DNA from: Rhizobiaceae bacterium
GTDB lineage: Bacteria > Pseudomonadota > Alphaproteobacteria > Rhizobiales > Rhizobiaceae
Direction: 5' to 3'
DNA length: 64,000 bases
Assembly (NCBI GenBank): GCA_019635775.1
Contig: JAHBYU010000014.1
Span: 1-64,000, forward strand
The notes below the pieces were generated by a model. It did no database searches and was not told the DNA's origin. It saw only the letters and a program-made list of their open reading frames with translations. This document shows, piece by piece, positions 47,838-56,163 of the stretch; position 1 is the stretch's first letter, and the number at the start of each line of letters is the position of its first letter. A program made the position numbers and the translations under genes.

Positions 47838-48365
47838 TCAGCCGCGCGCGAACGCCGTGTTCAGCAGGCTGATCTGGTCGGAAACCGGATTGGAGCTGCG
47901 CGCGCTGGAAAGATGCGTCACGGTGTTCTTGCCGTAGATCTCGTCGTCCATACGCCGCACGAGTGACTGCAGGCTGAGCGAGCGGTTGACGAGTTCCACG
48001 AAGGCCGGTGGCAGTTCGGCCCAGCCGGTGGCATCCGAATGCGCGGACGCGGTGTCCAGCCTTACCTTCGCCTTCTCGATGGCGACCTGGTCGCGGCTCA
48101 TCTCTCCCGAATTGGCAGCGCGCTGCAGCAGGAGCCAGGATGCAATCTGCATCAGACGCGTCGTCAGCCGCATGGACTCGGCCGCATAGAGCGTGGCGGC
48201 CAGCCGCGACAGTTTCTTGGCTTCCACGCGCCCATCACCGTCGAGATACTCCGCGGCGTGTTCGACCAGCGTCATGCCTTCATCGTAAAGCGGCTTGAAG
48301 GATTGCGAGAACACGCGGCGCTCCGCGAGTTTGATCGTCTTGTTTTCGGTTGACGGCTCGCTCAT
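47838..48365 (-). CDS. RcdA-like DUF1465 protein (regulator of CtrA degradation)
   Basis: A 175-residue helical protein of the DUF1465/RcdA family. In Caulobacter RcdA is an adaptor in the CpdR-RcdA-PopA hierarchy that delivers CtrA and other substrates to ClpXP during the cell cycle. Visible family stretches are [50 protein letters not shown] and [34 protein letters not shown] 48365 gives the family length; in-frame codons further upstream are ignored. A terminator-ended structured RNA lies upstream on the same strand. Confidence 0.83.
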   Translation of the reverse strand: MSEPSTENKTIKLAERRVFSQSFKPLYDEGMTLVEHAAEYLDGDGRVEAKKLSRLAATLYAAESMRLTTRLMQIASWLLLQRAANSGEMSRDQVAIEKAKVRLDTASAHSDATGWAELPPAFVELVNRSLSLQSLVRRMDDEIYGKNTVTHLSSARSSNPVSDQISLLNTAFARG

Positions 48366-48556
48366 TCCGTTAGCGCCCCTGCACTGCATTCCGCGGGTCT
48401 TTTCATCCGTTTGCCGGTCGTCTTGTACCCACCCCTCCAACCGGCGCAGCGAAAATGCGCCGTCATGCAAAGCAACGCAAGCGTATGTTTAATAAAAGGT
48501 TAATGAACGGGATTCGCCCCCGCATCCCAGGCTTCGGATTGGCGGGCAAAATACAT

Positions 48557-48672
48557 AAAAAAAGAGCCGCAAGACCGCGGCTCTCAGGAGTTTAACAGGG
48601 AGGCGTCAAACGAAGTGGCTCCAGCCACTTGGTAAGAATCCAGATCACTGGATGGACACAGTAAACGCCTGT
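48557..48672 (-). ncRNA. Candidate structured small RNA or 5' leader with intrinsic terminator
   Basis: Read on the minus strand, an outer helix AGGCGT/ACGCCT (48665-48670 with 48601-48606) encloses two hairpins: ATCCAG/CTGGAT with loop TGAT (48638-48653) and AAGTGGCT/AGCCACTT (48613-48630). An unpaired stretch with CCTCCC and CTCC, complementary to ribosome-binding sites, follows, and then a GC-rich hairpin AGAGCCGC/GCGGCTCT (48563-48584) with seven T residues (complement of 48557-48563). This is the layout of a stand-alone small RNA. It could instead be a terminated leader of the RcdA-like gene about 190 bases downstream, or the end of the transcript of the gene at 48724. The 5' end is a guess; no protein gene occupies 48366-48723. 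Confidence 0.55.
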
Positions 48673-48723
48673 AAAGCTTAATTTCGGGTTAATGCCGGAC
48701 TGGCAAACCGCGAAAAATTGTCT

Positions 48724-49137
48724 TCAACGGACGGCGCCTTGCTCGACCGGGACTTTCGCGGACGTCCGCCACAGCGCGGACAACGCGACGAACGCGAAGA
48801 TGAAGGTTGCCGCGAAATAGCCGAGCGAGGCTACCCCCAGGACCGGTTCGATGGCCGGGTTTCCGCCATAGAGCACGAAGAGCCCGACGAACATGCCAAC
48901 GGTGCTCACCGCAGCCAGCCAGAAGTGCACCTTGGCCAGAATCGAACGTCCTGCCACCGGAACCAGATGATAGAAGAATGCGAAGATCGCCGACATAAGC
49001 CAGCCAAGCACCATGATGTGGGCGTGGGTCGGCATCTGCGCGTGGTCATGCGACATTGCCATCGAAAGGCCAAGCATCATGCCAAGCAGCGAATAGATGA
49101 TTGCGAGCGTAAAGAAGTTGCGTGCGGTGCCACTCAT
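48724..49137 (-). CDS. Small four-helix membrane protein resembling the N-terminus of haem-copper oxidase subunit I
   Basis: A 137-residue integral membrane protein with four predicted helices (about 8-28, 39-60, 68-92 and 100-125). The segment MSHDHAQMPTHAHIMVLGWLMSAIFAFFYHLVP places several His residues at the start of helix 2, like the haem-ligating helix of CcoN/CtaD-type oxidases, but the rest of the 12-helix core is missing. A haem- or metal-binding accessory role is possible; no function is assigned. The ATG at 49137 follows a GGGGGG tract. The gene upstream on the plus-coordinate side is the M32 peptidase gene on the same strand. Confidence 0.7.
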   Translation of the reverse strand: MSGTARNFFTLAIIYSLLGMMLGLSMAMSHDHAQMPTHAHIMVLGWLMSAIFAFFYHLVPVAGRSILAKVHFWLAAVSTVGMFVGLFVLYGGNPAIEPVLGVASLGYFAATFIFAFVALSALWRTSAKVPVEQGAVR

Positions 49138-49256
49138 GGGTGTCCCCCCTCGGAATGTTGGTGCGGTGATGTTCCGCCTGTTTGAGACCGCCCAGTATCG
49201 GAACTATGTCGCCACGATGCAAATTCGATTCACGAAGGATACGAATGGCCGTCTGC

Positions 49257-50744
49257 TCAGGCTTTCCCGTAGCGCTGCCTCAGATGGTCGATGAAATACC
49301 GCGCCGACAGGCTTTCGCCGGTTGCACGCTCCATGAGTTCAGGCGTGGACCAGCGCGAACCCTGCGACCATATGTTGGCGCGCCGCCAGTCGTTCACGGC
49401 CTCGAAACGGCCCGCCGACAGATCGTCATCGGCGGTGGGATGCTCGCGCTTCAGGGCCGCCCATTGTTGCGCCGCCATCAGGGCGCCGAGGGTGTAGGAC
49501 GGGAAATACCCGAATGCGCCGCCCGGCCAGTGCACGTCCTGCATAGGTCCGTCCGCGAAATTGCCCGCGGTTGAAAGCCCGAGATAGTCGCGCATCTTCG
49601 CGTCCCAGGCGTCCGGTATGTCGGCGGCTTCCAGCCGTCCGGACACCAGCTCCTGTTCAAGCTCATAGCGCAGGATGACATGCAGCGGGTAAGTCACCTC
49701 GTCGGCGTCGACGCGGATCAGCCCGCGCTCGACGTGGTGGACATGGGGCAGGATGTCGTCCAGCAGCCAGTCTTCGCCGAGATGCTTTTCTACCACCGGC
49801 AGCGCCCATTGCCAGAACGCCGGGTTGCGGCCGATCTGCTTTTCCACGAACAGGCTCTGGCTCTCATGCACCGCCATGCCCCGCGCCTTGCCGAGCGGCC
49901 AGTGCGACCATTCGGCCGGCAGGTTCTGCTCGTAGAGCGCGTGCCCGGTCTCGTGCAGGACGCCCATCAGCGCCGAGAGGAACTCGGTGCCGCGATAGCG
50001 CGTGGTTATCCGCACATCGGTGGGCACGCCGCCGCAGAACGGATGATGCGAGACGGACAGGCTTCCCCGGGTCAGGTCGAAGCCGACTGCCGCCATCATG
50101 GAAAGCCCCAGTTCCCGCTGCCGCTCGATGGGATAGTCGCCGGAGAGCGCCTTCAGAGGTTTTTTCGCCAGACGCTCCTCCTGAACGGCGAGCGCCTCGG
50201 GAACGAAGTCCTTCAGGAAGGTCTTGAGCTCTGAGAACACCGGATTGATGCCTGCGGCGCGGTTGCCAGGGTCGTACTGTTCCATCAGCGCGTCATACGG
50301 GTCGAGCCCGAGCCTCTCGGCGCGCATGGACGCCTCCTCGCGCACCAGCGCGACGACATTTTCCAGCGAAGGAAGGAAGGACGCCCAGTCGTTCTTCTCC
50401 CGGAGGTCGCGCCACAGCTGTTCGGAGCGCATGCGCGCAGTTGTCTGGCGTTCGACAAATTCGGAAGGCAGGCACGTCATGTTGGTGTACTGCCGGCGCA
50501 ATTCGCGCAGCGCGGCCTGCTGGTCCTCGTTCAGCTCTTCCTCGCCGGCGGCCTCCAGCCAGTCCGCTATCTGCGGATCGGTCGCACGGGCATGCAGCAT
50601 GCCCGCGAGCCCGGCCATGGCCTCGGCGCGCTTCTCGCCGCCGCCGACAGCCATATGGGTCGCCTCGTCGGCGCCGAGGATAGCCAGCGCATGTTCCAGC
50701 GCCTCGAGCCTGTGGCAGAGTTCGTCGAGCCTGTCGAAGGACAT
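49257..50744 (-). CDS. M32-family carboxypeptidase (carboxypeptidase Taq-like)
   Basis: A 495-residue zinc metallocarboxypeptidase, mostly helical and cytoplasmic. The zinc site HETGHALYEQ (HExxH) is clear, with the third ligand Glu downstream in AVHESQSLFVEKQIGRN; other family stretches are HPFCGGVPTDVRITTRY and GYFPSYTLGALMAAQQ. Members release C-terminal residues with broad specificity except Pro. It starts two bases after the stop of an exported protein gene and is probably the last gene of the MotA/MotB-like operon. Confidence 0.93.
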   Translation of the reverse strand: MSFDRLDELCHRLEALEHALAILGADEATHMAVGGGEKRAEAMAGLAGMLHARATDPQIADWLEAAGEEELNEDQQAALRELRRQYTNMTCLPSEFVERQTTARMRSEQLWRDLREKNDWASFLPSLENVVALVREEASMRAERLGLDPYDALMEQYDPGNRAAGINPVFSELKTFLKDFVPEALAVQEERLAKKPLKALSGDYPIERQRELGLSMMAAVGFDLTRGSLSVSHHPFCGGVPTDVRITTRYRGTEFLSALMGVLHETGHALYEQNLPAEWSHWPLGKARGMAVHESQSLFVEKQIGRNPAFWQWALPVVEKHLGEDWLLDDILPHVHHVERGLIRVDADEVTYPLHVILRYELEQELVSGRLEAADIPDAWDAKMRDYLGLSTAGNFADGPMQDVHWPGGAFGYFPSYTLGALMAAQQWAALKREHPTADDDLSAGRFEAVNDWRRANIWSQGSRWSTPELMERATGESLSARYFIDHLRQRYGKA

Positions 50745-50746
50745 GG

Positions 50747-51682
50747 TCAGCGGGTCCGTTCTGTATTGAAGGTAAACCAGTAGACGTCTTCAGCGCCTGC
50801 AAACTGGTTGCGGCGAATCCAGGTTTCGGCAAGCGAGTCGTCGTTGAGCAGCGTCTGGCCGAGCGCGGCGTCGACATTGGTGTCCTGCCCAAGGTCGAAA
50901 TCGACTGTAACGAAGAGGAACGGCTCGGAGTCGCGCGCCGCCTCCGGCTGTTCGGGACCCGTCCAGTAGGGCTCGCCGCCATCGCCTGTGGCGATACCGC
51001 TTGCGACGGCAAGCTCAGCGGCCACCAGGGCTGGTACGGGCGAGCCCGCTTCGTTGGTTCGCGAATAGGCCGTCGCGATGTTCACGCTCAACGGAGCCTC
51101 GCTCCACTCCCTCACCGTATCCAGGCTGCCGTCGAGCGACAGGCAGCCGCGCCCGGCGCAGTCGACAGACCCAGCCTCCTTCTCTGGAATCTCGCGGCGG
51201 GCAACCTCCAGGAGGGCTGCGCTCTGGCCCATCAGCGGCATGGTGACGATGCGCCACTCGACATGCGGCCCAACGCCGAATTCCTCTGGTCCCGCCGTAT
51301 TCTCCTCGCCATAGTCCTGCGCCACCATGGTGCGGATCGCAGGCCCTAGATTATAACGCTCCACGGTTACGAAGGAGACTGGGGTGTCTTCCTGCTGCAT
51401 CTGTCCATAGCGCACCATGTAGCGCGTTCGCACGAGAGGCGGCTCCATCGCATCGATGAGCAGCAGAGCCTTCTCCAGCGGACTGGCGGCGCCATCGGGA
51501 CGCATGGCTCCCGTCTCTTTGAATTGACCGAGAAGCCTGGCATCCACTGCCTGCACATCCTGCCGCTCGAAGCCGTCCTCGTTCATGAAGACACCGATTG
51601 CGTCATCGACTTCATCCGCGTGCGACGGCAGGGAAAAAGCGCAAAGTGTCGCAAGGGTCCAAGCGAAAACCGGACGTTTCAT
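50747..51682 (-). CDS. Exported protein of unknown function
   Basis: A 311-residue protein. Residues 1-22 are a signal peptide (FAWTLATLCAFSLPSHA). The mature protein has no recognisable family; it contains one Cys pair (VDCAGRGCLSLDG, near residue 170) likely to form a disulfide, and a C-terminal FAGAEDVYWFTFNTERTR. It sits between the OmpA/MotB-like gene and the M32 peptidase on one strand, 70 bases after the former and two bases before the latter, so it is probably part of that operon. ATG 51682 is chosen because it begins the signal peptide. Confidence 0.65.
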   Translation of the reverse strand: MKRPVFAWTLATLCAFSLPSHADEVDDAIGVFMNEDGFERQDVQAVDARLLGQFKETGAMRPDGAASPLEKALLLIDAMEPPLVRTRYMVRYGQMQQEDTPVSFVTVERYNLGPAIRTMVAQDYGEENTAGPEEFGVGPHVEWRIVTMPLMGQSAALLEVARREIPEKEAGSVDCAGRGCLSLDGSLDTVREWSEAPLSVNIATAYSRTNEAGSPVPALVAAELAVASGIATGDGGEPYWTGPEQPEAARDSEPFLFVTVDFDLGQDTNVDAALGQTLLNDDSLAETWIRRNQFAGAEDVYWFTFNTERTR

Positions 51683-51752
51683 GATGTCTCCTGCTGTGAT
51701 GTTCCGCCGCGCCGTGGGCAATGGGCCACCGCCTGAACCGGCACTGCTAATG

Positions 51753-52784
51753 TCAGCGTTCGGTCAGCTTGAGTTCGATACGGCGGTTGGCCGCGCGCGC
51801 GGCATCCGTGTCGGTGGCGTCCAACGGCTGGTATTCGCCGAAACCCGCCGCAACCAGCCGGTTGGCCGGCACGCCGTTGGCGATCAGGTATTTGACGACC
51901 GAGGTCGCGCGCGCCGTCGAAAGCTCCCAGTTGTCCGTCCAGCGACGATTGCCCGAGACGGGGATGTTGTCGGTATGTCCGTCGACGCGCAGCACCCAGT
52001 TGATCTCCGGCGGAATCTCGCGCTGCAACTCTATGATGGCGTCGGCGAGTTTCTTCATTTCCACCTGTCCGGCCGGATTGATGATGTCAGAGCCAGACGG
52101 GAACAGCACTTCCGACTGGAAGACGAAGCGGTCGCCGACAATACGGATGTTCTCGCGGTCGGAGAGGATTTCACGCAGGCGTCCGAAGAAGTCGGAGCGA
52201 TAGCGGTTCAGCTCCTGCACACGCTGCGCCAGCGCGACATTCAGCCGGCGGCCCAGATCGGCGATCTTGGTGTTGGATTCGCGGTCGCGCGCTTCCGACA
52301 CCTCCAGCGCATCTTCCAGCGCAGCGATCTGCTTGCGCAACGCGGCGATCTGCTGGTTGAGCAGTTCGACCTGGCTCAGCGCGCGCTGGCTGATCTGCCT
52401 CTGGTCGTCGAGCTGGCCCGTCAGTTCGCCGATGCGCACATTTGCGGCCGAATCCGCGCCGGCGCCCTGGTCGAGCAGTTGCTGCAGGCGGGAGCGCTCG
52501 CTCTCCGCGGCCGAGAGGGAGGCCTGCAGGTTGACGATGGAATCCTGTGCGTCCTGCGTGTTGCCCTGCTCGAGCGCCAGAAGCTGCGTCAGCTCGTTGA
52601 TCTGCGAGTTCAGCCGCGCCAGCACCTCGTCGCGACCGCTGATCTCGCGGCTGAGCAGGAACTGCGCCAGCACGAAGACCGACAGCAGGAACATGATGGC
52701 CAGCAGCAGCGTCGACAGCGCGTCGACGAAGCCCGGCCAGTAATCGATATGGCGGGGGGTCCGCCTCGCTTTTGCAAGCGCCAT
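51753..52784 (-). CDS. MotB-like OmpA-domain stator protein with long coiled coil
   Basis: A 343-residue inner-membrane protein. One membrane helix (about 18-44, FVDALSTLLLAIMFLLSVFVLAQFLL) carries Asp21 in the position of the ion-binding Asp of MotB/TolR. A coiled coil follows (about 48-185, many Leu/Gln heptads), then a complete OmpA-like peptidoglycan-binding domain (FPSGSDIINPAGQVEMKKLADAI, VDGHTDNIPVSGNRRWTDNWELSTARA). It is ten bases after the MotA-like gene stop, so they form a pair. No flagellar genes are near, so it is an orphan energy-transducing stator rather than flagellar MotB. Confidence 0.83.
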   Translation of the reverse strand: MALAKARRTPRHIDYWPGFVDALSTLLLAIMFLLSVFVLAQFLLSREISGRDEVLARLNSQINELTQLLALEQGNTQDAQDSIVNLQASLSAAESERSRLQQLLDQGAGADSAANVRIGELTGQLDDQRQISQRALSQVELLNQQIAALRKQIAALEDALEVSEARDRESNTKIADLGRRLNVALAQRVQELNRYRSDFFGRLREILSDRENIRIVGDRFVFQSEVLFPSGSDIINPAGQVEMKKLADAIIELQREIPPEINWVLRVDGHTDNIPVSGNRRWTDNWELSTARATSVVKYLIANGVPANRLVAAGFGEYQPLDATDTDAARAANRRIELKLTER

Positions 52785-52793
52785 GACGCGACC

Positions 52794-53816
52794 CTAGTTC
52801 GGTTCCCGGTTTTTCAACGTGTCGGCGAGGCGCTCCAGAGTGCGGCGCATGGCCTTCTGCTCTTCCGACTGGGCCTCGACCCAGTCGCGCATGATCTGCT
52901 GTTCGGAACGCATGTTCTTTACGAGGCCTGATATGCCGTCGGCGAGATTGGCCATCGCGGTCGCTACGCGCGGGCTGGATCCGCCGCTTTCCTGCAAGCC
53001 GCGCAGGCGTTCGGAAAGCGCCCGGATCTCGTCCGACGTCTCGCCCTTCCCGCCACCGACCGAGACGATGTCGGAGGAAAGATCCGTCACCGAGGAAAGC
53101 CAGTTCTCCAGCTCCGTGTAGAACCGGGTCTGCGCGCGGCCGGCCTGCAGGTCGAGGAAACCCAGCACCAGTGAGCCGGCGAGGCCGAAGAGCGAGGACG
53201 AGAATGCCGTGCCCATGCCGGCAAGCGGCGCTGATAGGCCTGCCTTCAGCGCATCGAGCACCGAACTGGTGCCGCCTGAACCGGGATCGAGCGACTGGAT
53301 CGTCTCGCCGATCGAACCGATCGTCGCCAGCAAGCCCCAGAAGGTGCCGAGCAGACCCAGGAACACCAGAAGGCCGATCAGATAGCGAGAGATGTCTCGG
53401 CTTTCGTCGAGGCGCGTGGCAATCGAATCGAGCATCGACCGCATCGAACTGGTCGAGAGCGCCATCGAAGAGGAGCGCGAAAGCAGCGCCTTCATCGGGG
53501 CGAGCAGGACGGGATCGGTGACTTCGGAGCCCGCGCGGAAAGAGTTCACCCAGCGTACTTCGCGGAACAGGCGCACCGTCTGCTGGAAGCTCAGCAGGAT
53601 GCCCACGACCAGAACGCCGAGGATCAGGCCGTTAAGGCCGGGATTGGTGGCGAAGGCCGCCGAAATCTGTCGCGCCAGGATTGCTGCGATGAAGGCGACG
53701 ATCGCCAGGAAGATCAGCATGGACAGAACGAAAACCTGCGGGCTCGAAAGCCTGTAGGGATCGTAGTCCATGACGTCCGACGAGCCCGTCAGGCCCAAAC
53801 TCCTCAATATACCCAT
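52794..53816 (-). CDS. MotA/TolQ/ExbB-like proton channel protein
   Basis: A 340-residue inner-membrane protein. Helices are predicted at about 28-50, 60-78, 142-165 and 200-222; the latter two (YLIGLLVFLGLLGTFWGLLATIG and LAGMGTAFSSSLFGLAGSLVLGFLDLQ) correspond to the MotA/TolQ helices lining the channel, with a conserved small-residue and Thr/Ser pattern. The C-terminal 100 residues are hydrophilic and helical. Together with the MotB-like gene it should form a 5:2 rotary ion channel. It is the first gene of the operon. Confidence 0.83.
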   Translation of the reverse strand: MGILRSLGLTGSSDVMDYDPYRLSSPQVFVLSMLIFLAIVAFIAAILARQISAAFATNPGLNGLILGVLVVGILLSFQQTVRLFREVRWVNSFRAGSEVTDPVLLAPMKALLSRSSSMALSTSSMRSMLDSIATRLDESRDISRYLIGLLVFLGLLGTFWGLLATIGSIGETIQSLDPGSGGTSSVLDALKAGLSAPLAGMGTAFSSSLFGLAGSLVLGFLDLQAGRAQTRFYTELENWLSSVTDLSSDIVSVGGGKGETSDEIRALSERLRGLQESGGSSPRVATAMANLADGISGLVKNMRSEQQIMRDWVEAQSEEQKAMRRTLERLADTLKNREPN

Positions 53817-53913
53817 TCTCGCCCCGATTCCGTTCCCGGCGATGCAATGGCCGCGACTCTAAGCGGAATTATGACGAAATGGAAAGACTTGACGCAGCGT
53901 CGGGCCACGCCGT

Positions 53914-54582
53914 TCAAAACCGCGCGACGACGAGACAGTCGATGACGGCGGCGCAGTGCAGTCCGGCCCCTGTCACGACAAAGCCGTGCCAGAGCGCATT
54001 CTGGAATCGCAGTCGCTGCCAAACGAAGAACACGACGCCCGCCGAATAGACGATGCCGCCGGCGAGGATCAGCGCGACCGTGGCGGCGGGAAGCGACTCA
54101 AGCAGCGGTCTGGCGACCACGACGCCGCTCCAGCCGATCGCGAGATAGAAGACGATCGCGAGCCTGTCGAAGCGTCCCGGCAGCAAAAGCTTGATCGCCA
54201 TGCCGGCCAGCGCGGCACACCACACAACCGCGATCATGACGGGCGCTCCCTCGTCGAGCTGTGCAAGGAAGGGCGTGTAGGTGCCTGCGATCAGGAGATA
54301 GATCGCCGCATGGTCGAAACGGCGCAGCACCCATTTGGCCGGCGTGAGCGGCCACATATTGTAGGCCAGCGAGATCGACAGGACGGTGAGCAGCGCAACG
54401 ACATAGAAGACCGCAGCCGCATATTCGCCCGGACCGGCATGGAAAACGGCGAGCGACAGCAGGGCCGAGCCGGCCGCTATCGCAAGAATGATCCCGACCG
54501 CGTGCACGATGCCGTCCGCGATCAGTTCCGCGCGGGTATAGTGAAAACGCCCGTGGAAGGGCAGGTCTGAGAATTTGGTCAT
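53914..54582 (-). CDS. trhA: Hemolysin-III/TrhA-family membrane protein
   Basis: A 222-residue protein with seven membrane helices, of the PAQR-like hemolysin III family (YqfA/TrhA), linked to membrane energetics and lipid homeostasis rather than real haemolysis. Signatures are TRAELIADGIVHAVGI at the start, LRRFDHAAIYLLIAGTYTPF in the middle and the His-containing end FQNALWHGFVVTGAGLHCAAV. ATG 54582 gives MTKFSDLPFHG, the family beginning; an in-frame ATG at 54603 is an alternative. The inositol monophosphatase-like gene ends about 80 bases upstream. Confidence 0.85.
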   Translation of the reverse strand: MTKFSDLPFHGRFHYTRAELIADGIVHAVGIILAIAAGSALLSLAVFHAGPGEYAAAVFYVVALLTVLSISLAYNMWPLTPAKWVLRRFDHAAIYLLIAGTYTPFLAQLDEGAPVMIAVVWCAALAGMAIKLLLPGRFDRLAIVFYLAIGWSGVVVARPLLESLPAATVALILAGGIVYSAGVVFFVWQRLRFQNALWHGFVVTGAGLHCAAVIDCLVVARF

Positions 54583-54659
54583 GGGCCGGTCTACCAGCCC
54601 CATGTGACCGTTCTTTGTGCGAAATGGCAATCCCGGCGCGATGACGCAGCCGGCGCCGC

Positions 54660-55454
54660 TCAGCGCAGCGGCTTCTTCAGTGTCTTCAGGAGGGCCTTCT
54701 GGATGGCCTCGTTGCCGACGACGATCGAGCCCTTGTCGAACATCTCCTGCCCGCCGTCCATGTCGGTGCAGAAGCCGCCCGCCTCGCGGATGAGGAGCAG
54801 ACCGGCGGCGATGTCCCACGGCGAAAGCGCCGGCTCCCAGAAGCCGTCCATGCGTCCTGCCGCGACATAGGCGAGGTCTAGCGCGGCCGAGCCGAGGCGG
54901 CGAATTCCGGCAACCTCGCCCATCACATTGCGCAGCTCGACCAGGAAGTTGCCGTGATGGCCGCGCCCGAGATGCGGGACGCCGGTGCCGATCACCGCGT
55001 CGGAGAGTTTGGTTCGGCCGGACACGCGCAGCCGGCGGTCGTTGAGGAAGGCCCCGCCACCGCGTTCGGCGGTATAGAGCTCGTCCATCGCCGGATTGTA
55101 GATGACGCCCGCGACAAGCTGTCCCTGCCGTTCCAGCGCGATCGATATCGAGAAGATCGGTATGCCGTGAAGGAAGTTCGTGGTGCCGTCCAGCGGATCG
55201 ACGATCCAGCGGTGCTGGTCGTCCTCGCCGGGCACGGCGCCGCGTTCCTCCATCAGGAATGCGTATCCCGGCCGGGCGCGGGCAAGTTCGCTATGGATGA
55301 TTTCCTCGGCCTTGCGGTCGGCCTGGCTGACATAGTCGCCGGGGCCCTTCAGCGAGACCTGCAGGTTCTGTACCTCGCCGAAATCGCGCGACAGCGAGCG
55401 GCCGGCCTTCATTGCGGCCTGAACCATGACGTTGAGAAGTGCTGATCGTGCCAT
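54660..55454 (-). CDS. suhB: Inositol monophosphatase family protein (SuhB-like)
   Basis: A 264-residue Mg-dependent phosphatase. The metal-binding set is complete: FLMEERG (Glu), WIVDPLDGTTNFLHGIP (Asp-Pro-Leu-Asp-Gly-Thr) and SPWDIAAGLLLIREAGG (Asp). The fold hydrolyses inositol-1-phosphate and related sugar phosphates; SuhB also associates with transcription antitermination complexes in E. coli. It starts 17 bases downstream of the efp stop on the same strand. Confidence 0.92.
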   Translation of the reverse strand: MARSALLNVMVQAAMKAGRSLSRDFGEVQNLQVSLKGPGDYVSQADRKAEEIIHSELARARPGYAFLMEERGAVPGEDDQHRWIVDPLDGTTNFLHGIPIFSISIALERQGQLVAGVIYNPAMDELYTAERGGGAFLNDRRLRVSGRTKLSDAVIGTGVPHLGRGHHGNFLVELRNVMGEVAGIRRLGSAALDLAYVAAGRMDGFWEPALSPWDIAAGLLLIREAGGFCTDMDGGQEMFDKGSIVVGNEAIQKALLKTLKKPLR

Positions 55455-55470
55455 ATGTCTGCTGCCGATA

Positions 55471-56037
55471 TCAGTCCGCGCGGCGGACGTAGGTGAGTTC
55501 GTTGGTATCCACGATGACCCGCTCGCCGGACGAGATGAAGGGCGGCACGAGGATGCGGATGCCGTTTTCGAGCACGGCCGGCTTGTAGGAGGACGCCGCC
55601 GTCTGGCCCTTGACCACCGGGTCGGCCTCGGTGATGGCGAGCGTCACCTGGTCGGGCAGGGCAACGCCGATCGGCTTCTCGCCATAGAGGCGCACGGTCA
55701 CCATCATGCCGTCCTGCAGGAAGGCCGCGCGGTCGCCGACGAAATCCTTGGCAAGTTCAAGCTGCTCGTAGCTTTCGGTGTCCATGAAGACGAGCTGGTC
55801 GCCCTGTTCGTAGAGGTAGGAGAAGTCCTTGAGGTCGAGCCGTGTCTCGTCAACCTTCTCGTCCGAGCGGAAACGCTCGTTCAGCTTGGTGCCCGTGACG
55901 AGGTTCTTCAGTTCGACCTGATTGTACGCCCCGCCCTTGCCGGGCTTGACCGTGTTGGTTTTCACAGCCACCCAGAGCCCGCCCTGATGTTCGATGACGG
56001 TGCCGGGACGGATTTCGTTGCCGTTGATCTTGGCCAT
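55471..56037 (-). CDS. efp: Elongation factor P
   Basis: A 188-residue translation factor that relieves ribosome stalling at polyproline stretches. It has the three-domain S1/KOW layout; the modifiable lysine is at position 34 in KPGKGGAY, as in bacteria using beta-lysylation by EpmA/EpmB, and the C-terminal motif [25 protein letters not shown]-like end is present. ATG 56037 gives [12 protein letters not shown], the standard start. The modification enzymes are not in the window. Poly-Pro proteins here, such as the 27,930 and tolA products, would be natural clients. Confidence 0.97.
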   Translation of the reverse strand: MAKINGNEIRPGTVIEHQGGLWVAVKTNTVKPGKGGAYNQVELKNLVTGTKLNERFRSDEKVDETRLDLKDFSYLYEQGDQLVFMDTESYEQLELAKDFVGDRAAFLQDGMMVTVRLYGEKPIGVALPDQVTLAITEADPVVKGQTAASSYKPAVLENGIRILVPPFISSGERVIVDTNELTYVRRAD

Positions 56038-56163
56038 GCCGGAGCTTTCGGAAGGAGATCTGCGGCGGACAGGTTTGAGCGGCCCGCCGCGCTTTTGCGC
56101 TTCCATGACCACAAAATACCGGCAGAGGCAAGCCGCGCGCCCCAGATTGGGCGGGTCGGCAGC

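Noticed and set aside
50747-53816. A Zorya anti-phage system, because of the MotA/MotB-like pair
   Set aside because: The ZorA-like long cytoplasmic tail is missing and no ZorC, ZorD or ZorE helicase/nuclease gene is adjacent; neighbours are an exported protein, a carboxypeptidase and a hemolysin-III-like gene.
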